The translations under genes were made by a program, and so were the position numbers. The notes beneath the pieces are model-generated. The model saw only the letters and a list, made by a program, of their open reading frames with translations. It did not search any database and was not told the DNA's origin. A stretch of 64,000 nucleotides of DNA from Polaromonas vacuolata. Lineage in GTDB: Bacteria; Pseudomonadota; Gammaproteobacteria; Burkholderiales; Burkholderiaceae_C. Within the stretch, counting starts at the first letter, position 1. Each line of letters begins with the position of its first letter. The DNA lies in NCBI RefSeq assembly GCF_012584515.1, contig NZ_CP051461.1, positions 3,219,501 to 3,283,500 on the forward strand. Reading direction: 5' to 3'. Below, piece by piece: positions 37,174 to 46,555 of the stretch.

Positions 37174-38128
37174 GCGTTTTCCTTTGAATTTTTTGACTAA
37201 TTTTTTAACTGCCTCACGGCGCGCATCCAGCGCGCCTTGGCGCAAGGCCTGTCTTAGGATTATGGGCCTGCTGGCTGTGGCCTTGTTGCTACCCGCTTGC
37301 AGCGCCGTCAAACTGGCCTACAACCAATCGCCCAATCTGGCTTATTGGTATATGGACGGCTATGTTGATTTCACCGGCGTGCAAAGCCTGCAAATCAAGT
37401 CAGACTTGGCACAGCTGCAAACTTGGCACAGGCAAACCCAGTTACCGCTCTATATCGCTTTGCTGCAAAAAATACAGACCCAATTACCAGGAGAAATAAG
37501 CCAAGCCCAAGCTTGCGTCCTGCTAGATGATGTTCGCGCGCAACTGACCACACTATCGTTGCAGGCCCTGCCAATTGCCCGCACTCTGGCTGTCACACTA
37601 AAACCCGCTCAGTTAGCAAAAATGCAGAGTAAATTTACCCAAAGCAATGCCGACTACCGCGAAGAATTTATCCAAATCACGCCAATGCAACTGCGCGAAA
37701 AACGTGTGGACTTAGCCATCAGCCGTAGCGAGATGCTTTACGGTCGGCTTGATGCCAAGCAAATCAGCCTTGTGGGCCGGTTGGTGGACAGCACAGAGTT
37801 TGAGAGCACCCTGTTTTTAGCCGAACGACAAAGACGCCAGCAAGACGCCATCAACACCATGGCAAGACTGGCCGTAGAAAAAAGCACAGGGCAAGCCTTA
37901 GTCAGCTTAGCGGGAGAGAAAACCGCCATGCGCGATTTATTGGACCGCAGCCTGAAGTCCCCCAACTCGGTGTACCGCAGTTATCAAGAAAACTTCATGC
38001 GCGACGGCTGCCGTTTTTTCTCTGAAATCCACGCCAGCACCAGTCCCGCGCAGCGTAGCAATGCGCAGCAAGTGCTAGCGGGTTATGAGTCGGACATGCG
38101 TACTTTGAACGCGCAAGGTAGCAACTAA
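37172..38128 (+). CDS. DUF6279-family lipoprotein
   Basis: Up to 318 residues. A basic stretch (SRRASSAPWRKACLRI) followed by MGLLAVALLLPACSAVKL gives a lipobox LPAC, so the protein should be an exported lipoprotein. The body (YNQSPNLAYWYMDGYVDF, then helical segments with RREEFI-like charge patterns) matches the uncharacterised DUF6279 family. The start is uncertain: ATG 37172 overlaps the glmU start by two bases, and ATG 37262 gives a 288-residue form with a very short signal lacking positive charges. Function unknown. Confidence 0.8.
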   Translation: MRFPLNFLTNFLTASRRASSAPWRKACLRIMGLLAVALLLPACSAVKLAYNQSPNLAYWYMDGYVDFTGVQSLQIKSDLAQLQTWHRQTQLPLYIALLQKIQTQLPGEISQAQACVLLDDVRAQLTTLSLQALPIARTLAVTLKPAQLAKMQSKFTQSNADYREEFIQITPMQLREKRVDLAISRSEMLYGRLDAKQISLVGRLVDSTEFESTLFLAERQRRQQDAINTMARLAVEKSTGQALVSLAGEKTAMRDLLDRSLKSPNSVYRSYQENFMRDGCRFFSEIHASTSPAQRSNAQQVLAGYESDMRTLNAQGSN

Positions 38129-38242
38129 ATTTTGACGCGACTCACGCCAGCGTGATCAACCCAGCCATCAGCGTCCGCATCGGCAAACGTGTAAAGCCAA
38201 AGGAAAAACGTTTTTATTCGCCGCAAAAAGGCAAGCTTAAAT

Positions 38243-38818
38243 TTATTCAGCACAAGTCGCGTTGGTCCGGCCCAGCCACACATGAGCCTGCTGCACCAGT
38301 GTGGCCAGCGCCGCATCACCGGCCAAACACAGCACACCCGGCTCGCCAGCAGGATCTTGCAAAGCTTCGAACTGGCTAGCCACCAAGCTAGGTGGATAAA
38401 AATGACCCGGCCGTTGCGCTACGCGCTTGAGTGACTCGGCCGGTGAAATCGCTAAATGAACAAAGCGCAAATCGGTGACCGCGCTGCGCAAAGTGTTGCG
38501 ATAAGACCGCTTGAGCGCAGAGCAAGTCAATACCGCACCATCGCAACAGCGTGCCAGCTCAGCGCCCAAAATAAGCAACCAATCAGCACGATCCGCATCA
38601 GCTAGCGCAATACCGCGCTGCATCTTGTCTATGTTGCTAGGCGGATGAAAATCATCGCCTTCAATCAGCGGCAAGCCCAAAGTTTGGGCCAGCAGCTGCG
38701 CTACTGCTGATTTTCCGCAACCCGATACGCCCATCACAACAACCCAAAAGGCTGATGAAGGGCCAGCGACGGGTTCAGAGGGAGCCGGACAAAATACGCC
38801 CTGATGGTCATGATTCAT
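38243..38818 (-). CDS. Gluconokinase (GntK-type)
   Basis: A 191-residue carbohydrate kinase of the P-loop gluconokinase family, making 6-phosphogluconate from gluconate and ATP. The Walker A motif GVSGCGKS is at residues 30-37, followed by the family's EGDDFHPPSNIDKMQRGIAL (substrate region), CSALKRSYR, and the lid GHFYPPSLVASQFEAL. The gene stands alone, without a gluconate permease or dehydratase nearby. Assignment to gluconate is by family similarity. Confidence 0.92.
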   Translation of the reverse strand: MNHDHQGVFCPAPSEPVAGPSSAFWVVVMGVSGCGKSAVAQLLAQTLGLPLIEGDDFHPPSNIDKMQRGIALADADRADWLLILGAELARCCDGAVLTCSALKRSYRNTLRSAVTDLRFVHLAISPAESLKRVAQRPGHFYPPSLVASQFEALQDPAGEPGVLCLAGDAALATLVQQAHVWLGRTNATCAE

Positions 38819-38969
38819 CGCTGAATTATCACTGATACATCAATCGCACAAGGGCATTAAAAGCAAGTCCAAAACCAAGTACAAAGGCCGAAAGACACGC
38901 TCATTCAGGTCACAAAAAAAAGTCGCCGAATAAGAGCTGTTGACTTTGAAAATGAAACTAAAACTTACC

Positions 38970-39605
38970 TCACACTGGCCAGACTACCCCGTTGTCGTTG
39001 AGCAAAGCATCGAGTGCAATATCGTGTGGCTCCGCTTCCATATCCGGCAGCCAACCATGGGTAAAACCCAGACCAACGGTGATCGGGCGCGGCTGCAAAG
39101 TCGCTAAGGTACGGTCATAAAAACCGCCGCCATAACCTAGCCTAAAGCCGCCCGGTCCATAACCCACGCAGGGCACAAAAAGTAAAGTCGGCACTATCAG
39201 TTCGGTGTCTTTGGGTTTGGGAATCCCGTAAGCATCTTCTTCCATAGGGCAGCCTGGATACCAGGCATGAAAGCTCAAGGTCTTGTGCACCTTGTCGACC
39301 ACCGGCAAACCGATCTTGCGCGGCGATCGAGAGGCCAAGCTCTCCGTAATAATCTGTAAAGGTTTGTCAAGACCAGCACCATTCGACGCCGAATCTTGAC
39401 TCAGCATTGCGTCTTCCTGCCACCGATAAAGCGCTGGAAGTGGATCAAACTCTCCTTTAATAGGCCAATAAGCGCCAATTACCTCGTCAGTACGGCCGAC
39501 TAACCAGATGCGCATGACACGCTGGAGCATGTCGGCGCGCATTTGTCGGTCCGGAAGATTGAGACGTTCTTCGATGAGTGTTTTACGTTTGCTTTGTTTG
39601 TCCAT
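38970..39605 (-). CDS. fau: 5-formyltetrahydrofolate cyclo-ligase
   Basis: A 211-residue 5-FTHF cyclo-ligase, which converts 5-formyl-THF to methenyl-THF with ATP. The signature PCVGYGPGGFRLGYGGGFYDRTL is complete; the N-terminal part contains the substrate-contacting GAYWPIKGEFDP. The 5' end lies 9 bp from the divergent lytic transglycosylase start, so each promoter must overlap the other gene's leader or coding region. The acid-rich N-terminal basic stretch (KQSKRKTLIEERL) is usual. Confidence 0.92.
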   Translation of the reverse strand: MDKQSKRKTLIEERLNLPDRQMRADMLQRVMRIWLVGRTDEVIGAYWPIKGEFDPLPALYRWQEDAMLSQDSASNGAGLDKPLQIITESLASRSPRKIGLPVVDKVHKTLSFHAWYPGCPMEEDAYGIPKPKDTELIVPTLLFVPCVGYGPGGFRLGYGGGFYDRTLATLQPRPITVGLGFTHGWLPDMEAEPHDIALDALLNDNGVVWPV

Positions 39606-39614
39606 AATGAGACG

Positions 39615-41690
39615 ATGCTATCTAAATTTAATTTCAAGCTTTTAATGGGCGTATGCGCAGCCTCAATCCTCGCGTTGGGCTCAGGAATGACCGCCAACGC
39701 GCAGCCCAATACTGCCACAAGCAGGGCCGACACTTTGATGCTGGACATGAATCAGGCTTACCGCAGCGGCGATAAGAAAAAACTCAGCCAATTGTTGCCT
39801 CAACTCAAAGGCCATGCGCTCGAGCCCTGGGCCGCTTACTGGGAACTCAAAGCCAGGCTTGACGAGGCGACTCCAGCCGAAGTTGACAGTTTTATCCAGC
39901 GCTATGCCGGCAGCTACCAAGAAGACCGGCTACGCAACGACTGGTTGCTGCTGCTGGGCCAACGCCGCGACTGGGCCGGCTTTGCAGCGGAGCATCCGCA
40001 GTTTCGTATGGGCGACGACCGCGAGGTGCGCTGTTACGCGCTTCAGATAGAGCAGCAACAAGCGCCCAAAAACAGCGCCAATAACCAACGCATCGCCCAA
40101 GAAGTTAAAACTAACTGGCTGGCTCAGCGCGATGCCGATGATGGCTGCAGCAACGCCGCAGCCCGCTTGTTTGAGGCCAAGGCATTGACCGCCGACGACA
40201 TCTGGCTCAAAGCTAGACTAGCCACCGAATCGAACCGCTCCCGCGCCGTCAGCGACGCGGTAGCGATTGTTGCGCCCGACTCGCTGAGTCTGGTCTCAGA
40301 ACTGTTTGCCAGTCCGATTAAATTTTTAGCCACTAAGCAAATTGCAATTCGCAAGACGCGCAAGGAAATCATTGTCCTAGCGCTGATACGGCTGGCCGCC
40401 AGCGACAGCGACGGCGCAGCTCAAATGATGGACAGCAAATGGGGCGTGCAGCTCACTAGCGAAGAACGCAACTGGGTCTGGGGTCTGATCGGCAAGCAAA
40501 CCGCCACCCGCATAGGCCGCGTGCCCGGCAGCGATGCACTGGCGTTTTATGCAAAAGTCAGCAAAGACAGTGACTTAAACGACGACATGCTGGGCTGGAA
40601 AGTTCGCGCCGCCTTGCGCGCCGGCAGCCAGCCAAACTGGCGCTTGGTGCTGTCCAGCATCAACACCATGACGCCCGCTGAGCGCAACGATCCCACCTGG
40701 GTTTACTGGAAAGCCCGCGCCCTAATGGCCTTACCAACCGACAAAAACGCCACGCCAGCAGGCATGTCTGCACAGCGCGCCGAAGCCTTGGCTTTGCTGC
40801 AATCGATCGCCTCGGGCCAAGGCTTTTACGAGCAACTGGCGTTAGAAGAATTAGGCCAGCGCATCAGCGTGCCAGCGCGTCCTGCGCCACTGACCAGTGC
40901 AGAAAAAGAAGCCGCACGCGTGCATCCAGGCCTGAACCGCGCCGCCTATGCGATTGCGATTGGCTTGCGCTCAGAAGGCGTGCGCGAATGGAACTACAGC
41001 ACCAACCTAGCCCAGCCCGGTGGCATGCCAGAGCGCGAAGTACTGGCCGCCGCCCAATTTGCCTGCGACCGACAGATTTGGGATCGCTGCATCAACACCA
41101 GCGAGCGCAGCAAAGTTGAAATCGACTACGAGCAGCGCTTTCCCATGCCGTTTCATGACGCCGTCCTCAAGCGCGCCAAAGCCATAGACCTAGACCCGGC
41201 TTTTGTCTACGGTTTAATTCGCCAAGAAAGCCGCTTTGTGATGGACGCCCGCTCTGGTGTGGGCGCGTCCGGCCTGATGCAAGTGATGCCAGCCACCGCC
41301 AAAGAGACCGCACGCCGCCTCGGCATGACCGGCTTTACCGCCAGCCAGATCACCGATCGCGACACCAATATCGCGATTGGCACGGGCTACCTCAAGATGG
41401 TGTTAGATGACATGTCGGGCTCAATAGCGATGGCCGCTGCCGGCTATAACGCCGGCCCGGGACGGCCGCGCGTGTGGCGCGGCAAAACCGGCGATCCGGC
41501 ACTCGAAGCTGCGATCTGGGCGGAAAACGTGCCCTTCTCCGAGACCCGTGACTATGTAAAAAAAGTCTTATCCAACACCACTAACTACGCCGCAATCATC
41601 ACCGGCAAACCGCAGTCACTCAAAGCCAGATTAGGCAGCATTGGTCCGCGTGATTTGACTTTGCCCGAGCCAGACAAGACCTTGCCCTAG
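39615..41690 (+). CDS. Soluble-type lytic murein transglycosylase (Slt70-like)
   Basis: A 691-residue periplasmic enzyme cleaving peptidoglycan to 1,6-anhydromuropeptides. A signal peptide (KLLMGVCAASILALGSGMTANA) is followed by a long helical superhelical U-domain and a C-terminal SLT catalytic domain: the catalytic Glu is E538 in IRQESRF, followed by SGASGLMQVMPATAK-type sequence (here GVGASGLMQVMPATAK) and AAAGYNAGPGR. ATG 39615 is chosen because it opens a proper signal peptide; an upstream extension would overlap the divergent fau gene. Confidence 0.93.
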   Translation: MLSKFNFKLLMGVCAASILALGSGMTANAQPNTATSRADTLMLDMNQAYRSGDKKKLSQLLPQLKGHALEPWAAYWELKARLDEATPAEVDSFIQRYAGSYQEDRLRNDWLLLLGQRRDWAGFAAEHPQFRMGDDREVRCYALQIEQQQAPKNSANNQRIAQEVKTNWLAQRDADDGCSNAAARLFEAKALTADDIWLKARLATESNRSRAVSDAVAIVAPDSLSLVSELFASPIKFLATKQIAIRKTRKEIIVLALIRLAASDSDGAAQMMDSKWGVQLTSEERNWVWGLIGKQTATRIGRVPGSDALAFYAKVSKDSDLNDDMLGWKVRAALRAGSQPNWRLVLSSINTMTPAERNDPTWVYWKARALMALPTDKNATPAGMSAQRAEALALLQSIASGQGFYEQLALEELGQRISVPARPAPLTSAEKEAARVHPGLNRAAYAIAIGLRSEGVREWNYSTNLAQPGGMPEREVLAAAQFACDRQIWDRCINTSERSKVEIDYEQRFPMPFHDAVLKRAKAIDLDPAFVYGLIRQESRFVMDARSGVGASGLMQVMPATAKETARRLGMTGFTASQITDRDTNIAIGTGYLKMVLDDMSGSIAMAAAGYNAGPGRPRVWRGKTGDPALEAAIWAENVPFSETRDYVKKVLSNTTNYAAIITGKPQSLKARLGSIGPRDLTLPEPDKTLP

Positions 41691-41767
41691 AGCCCAGAGT
41701 CAGCATAATCCGGGGGCAATAAAAATCAACTGTAGCAAGGCCGATCAAACCGGCTAAATTAGGACTT

Positions 41768-42733
41768 ATGAAAAAAATCTTGATACTAGGCGGTACCGGT
41801 TTTGTAGGTGCCCACCTGTGCGAAAAACTCGCTCAATTGCCTTGCCGCATCACAGTGGTGACGCGGCGCCGCGAAAATGCCCGACACCTGCAAATGCTGC
41901 CCATGCTGGACGTGGCAGTAGCCAATGAACTCAACAGTGCGTCGCTGGCCTCGCTAATAGACGGCCATGATGCAGTGATTAATTTAATCGCCATCTTGCA
42001 CGGCAATGAAGCCTCGTTTGACAAAGCCCATGTTCAGTTGCCGCTGGAGCTGACCCGCGCCTGCCAAGCCGTTGGTCAACGCCGCCTGATCCATGTCAGC
42101 TCGTTAGGCGCCAGCTTAGACGCACCGTCTATGTATCAACGCAGCAAAGCGCGCGGCGAAGCCGTGTTGCAAAGCGCTGGCTTGGACTTGAGCATGATTC
42201 GGCCAAGCGTGGTGTTTGGTGCGGGCGACAAATTTCTCAATGTGTTTGCAAAACTGCAAAAAGTGTTTCCCGTGATTCCGCTAGCGGGAAGTCAGGCGCG
42301 CTTTCAGCCAGTCTGGGTAGAAGACGTTGCCACCGCCATCGTGCGCTGCCTTGAAGGCGAGTATGCGCAGGCAAGCATAGGCAAGATTTACGAAGCCTGT
42401 GGCCCGGACATCTTCACCCTCAAAGAGTTGGTGCAAAAAGCCGGTCTTTACAGCGGCATTAATGAGGGCAAAGGCAGGCCTGTATTTGGTTTGCCCGACG
42501 CGCTAGGCCAATTGCAAGCGGCGATGATGGAGCTCGCACCCGGCGAGCCCTTGATGAGCCGAGACAACTTAGCGGCCATGAAGGTAGACAATATTTCCAG
42601 CGGCCAAATGCCCGGCCTACGAGCGCTGGGCATAGAGCCCGCTGCGCTAGATGCAATTGCACCGAGTTACTTAGGCCAACAAGGTTTGCGCAGCGGTTTA
42701 ATGGCCAAACGTAAAACTGCGGGCCGGTTTTAA
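41768..42733 (+). CDS. Complex I NDUFA9-like NAD(P)-binding epimerase/dehydratase family protein
   Basis: A 321-residue atypical SDR related to the NDUFA9 subunit of mitochondrial complex I and to bacterial homologues. The nucleotide motif GGTGFVGAHLCEKL is near residue 8; VSSLGASLDAPSMYQRSKARGE contains a YxxxK-like Y and K; IRPSVVFGAGDKFLNVFAKL follows. In Burkholderiales it commonly follows the lytic transglycosylase gene, as here. Its reaction is not known. Confidence 0.88.
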   Translation: MKKILILGGTGFVGAHLCEKLAQLPCRITVVTRRRENARHLQMLPMLDVAVANELNSASLASLIDGHDAVINLIAILHGNEASFDKAHVQLPLELTRACQAVGQRRLIHVSSLGASLDAPSMYQRSKARGEAVLQSAGLDLSMIRPSVVFGAGDKFLNVFAKLQKVFPVIPLAGSQARFQPVWVEDVATAIVRCLEGEYAQASIGKIYEACGPDIFTLKELVQKAGLYSGINEGKGRPVFGLPDALGQLQAAMMELAPGEPLMSRDNLAAMKVDNISSGQMPGLRALGIEPAALDAIAPSYLGQQGLRSGLMAKRKTAGRF

Positions 42734-42820
42734 GGCTTAATAAAATCTTCTGCGTGACTGACTGCCTCGCCTTTTTAATCCGTTTTTAGACCCGTATTAA
42801 AAGCCGAGTTAAAGCCCAAG

Positions 42821-43258
42821 TTAAAGCCCGAGCTCATCGAGTATCGGGCAGTCGGGCCGCTTGTCCCCATGGCAGCAATCGACCAGTGTTTTGAGCGTTC
42901 TTTGCATCGCTTGAAGCTCACCGATTCGCAGCGTTAAATTATCAATATGCGCAGCTGCAATACGTTTTACGCCTTCGCTGCTGCGGCGTTTGTTTTGCCA
43001 GAGTTTGAGAAGTTCGGCAATCTCAGCCATACCAAACCCTAAATCTCTTGACCGCTTGATAAAGCGCAGCGTATGCACATCACTGTCGCTGTACTGACGG
43101 TAGCCAGCAGCGCTGCGCGCTACAACGGGCAACAGGCCTAGGCTCTCGTAGTGACGCGCCATTTTGGCGGAGACACCAGCCTCAGAGGCGGCTTGGCCGA
43201 TATTAAAAATACGGCTGCTATCAGGGTCAGTTTGTGTCTGGGTTTTAGTCTTGATCAT
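42821..43258 (-). CDS. cueR: CueR-like MerR-family copper-responsive regulator
   Basis: A 145-residue MerR-type activator. The winged helix ([20 protein letters not shown], then ESLGLL, then [15 protein letters not shown]) is followed by the long dimer helix and the metal loop. [15 protein letters not shown] near the C-terminus reproduces the Cys-x7-Cys spacing of CueR that binds Cu(I). It starts inside the stop of copA (ATGA overlap), so copA and cueR are translated together. Two promoters with the 19-bp spacer it would act on lie upstream of copA and of copZ. Confidence 0.9.
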   Translation of the reverse strand: MIKTKTQTQTDPDSSRIFNIGQAASEAGVSAKMARHYESLGLLPVVARSAAGYRQYSDSDVHTLRFIKRSRDLGFGMAEIAELLKLWQNKRRSSEGVKRIAAAHIDNLTLRIGELQAMQRTLKTLVDCCHGDKRPDCPILDELGL

Positions 43259-45678
43259 TGTTTTGCTTTCCAGCGCCGCAGCAGCAGCGCATTACCCACC
43301 ACGCTCACACTGCTGAGGGCCATCGCCGCACCGGCAACCACCGGATTGAGGAAACCCAGCGCCGCCAGCGGTATGCCGACAACGTTGTAGAAAAAAGCCC
43401 AGAACAGGTTTTGCCGTATCTTGGCGTAGGTCAGGCGCGAAATTTCAATCGCATCGGCCACCAGCGCCGGATCGCCGCGCATCAAGGTCACGCCCGCCGC
43501 ATGCATGGCCACATCAGTGCCAGTTGACATGGCAATGCCCACATCAGCAGCCGCCAACGCCGGCGCATCATTAATGCCGTCGCCCACCATGGCAACGGTT
43601 ACGCCACCACGTTTAAGCTCGGCCACAATGCCGGCCTTGTCTGCGGGCAAAACCTGTGCACGCACATCTTTTTCGACATCCATGCCCAGTGCATTCGCGA
43701 CCCTTGCTGCGCTGCCAAGATTGTCGCCAGTGAGCAAAATCGAGCGTATACCCAAGCTTTTAAGCTGATCAATTGCCTGCCGCGCAGCAGGTTTTATTTC
43801 ATCCCCAAAAGCCAGTAAACCCAGCAATACGGGCTCGCTGCCAGCCTTAGCCAACCAAGACACGGTGCGGCCTTGGGCTTCGAGTTCTGCCGCGCGATCA
43901 GCCAAGGCCGACAGGTCAACGCCTAACTCATGCATCAACCGGCTGCTGCCCAAGCGCAGCTCACGCCCGCTCACCACAGCGGCCATACCGCGACCGGCCA
44001 GCGCTCTGACTTCTGAGGCCGGTTGCAGCGTGATATCGGCCTTTTTAGCGGCATCCATCACAGCGCGGGCTAGCGAATGTTCACTGCCGTTTTGTATCGC
44101 TGCGCAATCGGCTAATAAATCGTTAGTCTTTCCGTTGACGGCTTCTAGCGCCACCAACTCAGGCCGGCCCTCGGTCAAGGTACCGGTCTTGTCAAACGCC
44201 ACAACTTTGATTTTGTGAGCCAGCTCTAGGGCTTCTGCATCCTTGATCAAAATACCGCGCCGCGCCGCCGCGCCCGTGCCCACCATGATGGCGGTTGGCG
44301 TGGCCAGTCCCAAAGCGCAGGGGCAAGCAATCACCAGCACCGCTACCGCATTGAGAATGGCGGTTTCCCAGTTGCCGCCTATCAAACTCCAAGCCAACAA
44401 AGTCAGCAAGGCAATGCCTAAAACTACCGGTACAAAAACCTCGCTCACCTTATCGACCAAACGCTGTATCGGCGCTTTTTTAGCTTGTGCAGATTCAACC
44501 ATTTCGACAATTTGCGAGAGCGTAGTTTGCGCGCCGACTGCGGTGGTTTTCACCAACAACAAGCCTTCAGAATTCACCGCGCCACCGGTAACGTTGTCGC
44601 CCACCTGCTTAGTCACGGGCAGACTCTCACCGGTGATTAAAGATTCGTCGACTTGACTCACGCCTTCTTGAACCAAACCGTCTACCGGCACACGCTCGCC
44701 AGGTCTAACCACCACTAAGTCGCCGACGACTACCTGCGCCAGCGGCAGCTCAAGCTCAGCGCCGTCACGCCTAACCCGCGCGACGTCTGGTCTTAGCGCA
44801 TTGAGCGCACGAATCGCCTCAGTGGTTTGGCGCTTGGCGCGAGTCTCCATCCATTTACCGAGTAACACCAAGGTGATGACGACTGCGGAAGCTTCAAAAT
44901 AAAGATGCGCCATGCTGTCAAAGCCATTGACGATAAGCTGGTAAACACTGAGTCCATAAGCCGCAGAAGTACCCAACGCCACTAGCAAATCCATATTGCC
45001 TGCGCCGGCCATCACGGCCTTAAAACCAGCGCGGTAAAACCGCGCACCCAACCAAAACTGAACCGGTGTGGCGAGTGCCAATTGCAGCCATCCGGGCAAC
45101 ATCAAATTAGCACCGAAGACGGCTGCAAACATAGGAATCACTAAGGGCAAAGACAGCGCCGCAGCCAATGCCACCGGCCACCAAGGCGCAGCAGATTGAG
45201 TGGGTAGCGCAGCCTGCTCGGCATCCAGCGCAAGGCTGGCACTGTAGCCGGCGCTATCTACGGCGTTAATTAATAAAGCTATATCGGGTGTACGACTGAG
45301 CATGACGACTTGCGCAATTTCGGTGGCTAAATTAACTTGTGCGGACAAAACGCCAGGCACTTTTAAAAGCGCTTTTTCAACCCGACCGGAACAAGACGCA
45401 CAAGTCATGCCGCCCACGGCAAGACGTAGCGACTGCTGGGTCACGGCATAACCGGCTTTTTCAATCACTTGGCGTAAGCTCTGAGCAGACAAACTAGGGT
45501 CAGCGTCAAAACTAGCGACTTCAGTGGCCAGATTGACACTGGCATTGGCCACGCCGGGAAAATTAGCAAGGGCTTTTTCAATCCGCCCAGAGCAGGACGC
45601 GCAAGTCATGCCTTCGACCGGGAAATCCCAGTGCGCCAATTGCGAGTTTGACAAATGATTAGGTTGAAAAGTTTTCAT
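43255..45678 (-). CDS. copA: Cu(I)-exporting P1B-type ATPase
   Basis: An 807-residue copper ATPase. Two N-terminal HMA domains each have [10 protein letters not shown]; the transmembrane metal site is CPC ([12 protein letters not shown]); the phosphorylation motif is [29 protein letters not shown] and the late helices ([36 protein letters not shown]) are complete. It pumps Cu(I) from the cytoplasm. The frame continues 90 bases upstream to a TTG, but the CueR-type promoter lies within that stretch, so ATG 45678 is taken as the start. Overlaps cueR by 4 bases. Confidence 0.95.
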   Translation of the reverse strand: MKTFQPNHLSNSQLAHWDFPVEGMTCASCSGRIEKALANFPGVANASVNLATEVASFDADPSLSAQSLRQVIEKAGYAVTQQSLRLAVGGMTCASCSGRVEKALLKVPGVLSAQVNLATEIAQVVMLSRTPDIALLINAVDSAGYSASLALDAEQAALPTQSAAPWWPVALAAALSLPLVIPMFAAVFGANLMLPGWLQLALATPVQFWLGARFYRAGFKAVMAGAGNMDLLVALGTSAAYGLSVYQLIVNGFDSMAHLYFEASAVVITLVLLGKWMETRAKRQTTEAIRALNALRPDVARVRRDGAELELPLAQVVVGDLVVVRPGERVPVDGLVQEGVSQVDESLITGESLPVTKQVGDNVTGGAVNSEGLLLVKTTAVGAQTTLSQIVEMVESAQAKKAPIQRLVDKVSEVFVPVVLGIALLTLLAWSLIGGNWETAILNAVAVLVIACPCALGLATPTAIMVGTGAAARRGILIKDAEALELAHKIKVVAFDKTGTLTEGRPELVALEAVNGKTNDLLADCAAIQNGSEHSLARAVMDAAKKADITLQPASEVRALAGRGMAAVVSGRELRLGSSRLMHELGVDLSALADRAAELEAQGRTVSWLAKAGSEPVLLGLLAFGDEIKPAARQAIDQLKSLGIRSILLTGDNLGSAARVANALGMDVEKDVRAQVLPADKAGIVAELKRGGVTVAMVGDGINDAPALAAADVGIAMSTGTDVAMHAAGVTLMRGDPALVADAIEISRLTYAKIRQNLFWAFFYNVVGIPLAALGFLNPVVAGAAMALSSVSVVGNALLLRRWKAKQ

Positions 45679-45725
45679 AGCTGATGATTCGCTTGTTCCA
45701 GTTGCTTCAAAATTTTCATAGACTA

Positions 45726-45756
45726 ATTTTGAAGCTTGCCATGATGTCAAGGTCAA
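45726..45756 (-). promoter_or_regulatory. CueR-type promoter of copA
   Basis: On the minus strand a -35 TTGACC (45751-45756) and a -10 CAAAAT (45726-45731) are separated by exactly 19 bp, the stretched spacer typical of MerR-family promoters. The spacer holds the near-palindrome CTTGACATCATGGCAAG, the expected CueR dyad. Transcription would begin near 45719, about 40 bases before the copA ATG. Confidence 0.8.
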
Positions 45757-45803
45757 GCTTTTAACCAATAACCATAATTAGTGACTGTTTAAAAGAAGAG
45801 CGC

Positions 45804-45834
45804 TTGACCTTACCACGATGGCAAGGATTAGAGT
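45804..45834 (+). promoter_or_regulatory. CueR-type promoter of copZ
   Basis: A -35 TTGACC (45804-45809) and a -10 TAGAGT (45829-45834) are 19 bp apart. The spacer holds CCTTACCACGATGGCAAGG, a dyad with one mismatch. It is oriented toward copZ and lies 48 bp from the copA promoter's -35, so one CueR regulon controls both directions. Confidence 0.82.
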
Positions 45835-45862
45835 AAAGGCTAACTAAAGACGGAGCGACCCC

Positions 45863-46054
45863 ATGATTGAATTCAAGATAGACGCCATGAGCTGCGGCCA
45901 CTGTGTAAAAAGCATTACCCAAACAGTACAAACATTAGATCCACAAGCAACGGTAGCGACTGATTTAGAAAGCAAAAAAGTCAGCATAGACAGCCAGCTT
46001 GACACTGCATCTCTGAAAGCTGCACTGACAGAAGCTGGCTACCCACCGGTTTAA
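45863..46054 (+). CDS. copZ: CopZ-like copper chaperone (HMA domain)
   Basis: A 63-residue single HMA domain. The Cu(I) motif is M9-S-C11-G-H-C14, with the usual ferredoxin-like pattern of two helices and four strands after it and the C-terminal Gly-Tyr-Pro turn. It would carry Cu(I) to CopA. It begins 28 bp downstream of a CueR-type promoter and is followed by the DUF305 gene. Confidence 0.92.
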   Translation: MIEFKIDAMSCGHCVKSITQTVQTLDPQATVATDLESKKVSIDSQLDTASLKAALTEAGYPPV

Positions 46055-46106
46055 TGTGCTCCAAATTTCTTCTGCCTGTTTTAATTCACTAAAAGGACAA
46101 CGTTTC

Positions 46107-46526
46107 ATGACTTCAAACCTCAACATAAAAAAACTAGCCGCCGCAGCCTTAATCGGTCTGGCAATAACTGCCGCTCAAGCACAAACGTCCCCAGCGACAA
46201 CAAGCACACCAGCAAGCGCACCTCAAACCATGCAAGGCATGAAGCACGGTGATATGGCGGGCATGGACAAAAGCGGCATGAAGAACATGATGAAAGATAT
46301 GAACGACAAAATGGCCGCCATGCCAATGTCTGGAAACTTAGATATTGACTTTGCTCGCATGATGAAAATCCACCACCAAGGCGCTATAGACATGTCGATA
46401 CCAGAGGCTAAGGACGGTAAAAGTCCAGCGATGCGTAAACTCGCTCGAGACATCATCGACGCTCAGAAAAACGAAATTGCTATTTTGGATAAATTTCTAG
46501 CCAAGTCTGCACCGCAGAACAAGTAA
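46107..46526 (+). CDS. DUF305-family exported protein
   Basis: A 139-residue protein with a signal peptide (KKLAAAALIGLAITAAQA) and a Met/His-rich mature part (MQGMKHGDMAGMDKSGMK in pieces) leading to the DUF305 motif MMKIHHQGAIDMSI and the helix RDIIDAQKNEIAILDKFL. DUF305 proteins are ferritin-like helical bundles often found with copper genes. Its place right after copZ and the Met/His composition point to periplasmic copper binding. ATG 46107 with AAGGA upstream is preferred to a GTG at 46056. Confidence 0.85.
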   Translation: MTSNLNIKKLAAAALIGLAITAAQAQTSPATTSTPASAPQTMQGMKHGDMAGMDKSGMKNMMKDMNDKMAAMPMSGNLDIDFARMMKIHHQGAIDMSIPEAKDGKSPAMRKLARDIIDAQKNEIAILDKFLAKSAPQNK

Positions 46527-46555
46527 ACTTAAATCCAAACTCTAGGACTACAGCG

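Noticed and set aside
45679..45768. Longer copA reading frame starting at a TTG
   Set aside because: The CueR-type promoter lies inside this stretch, so it cannot be part of the mRNA from that promoter.
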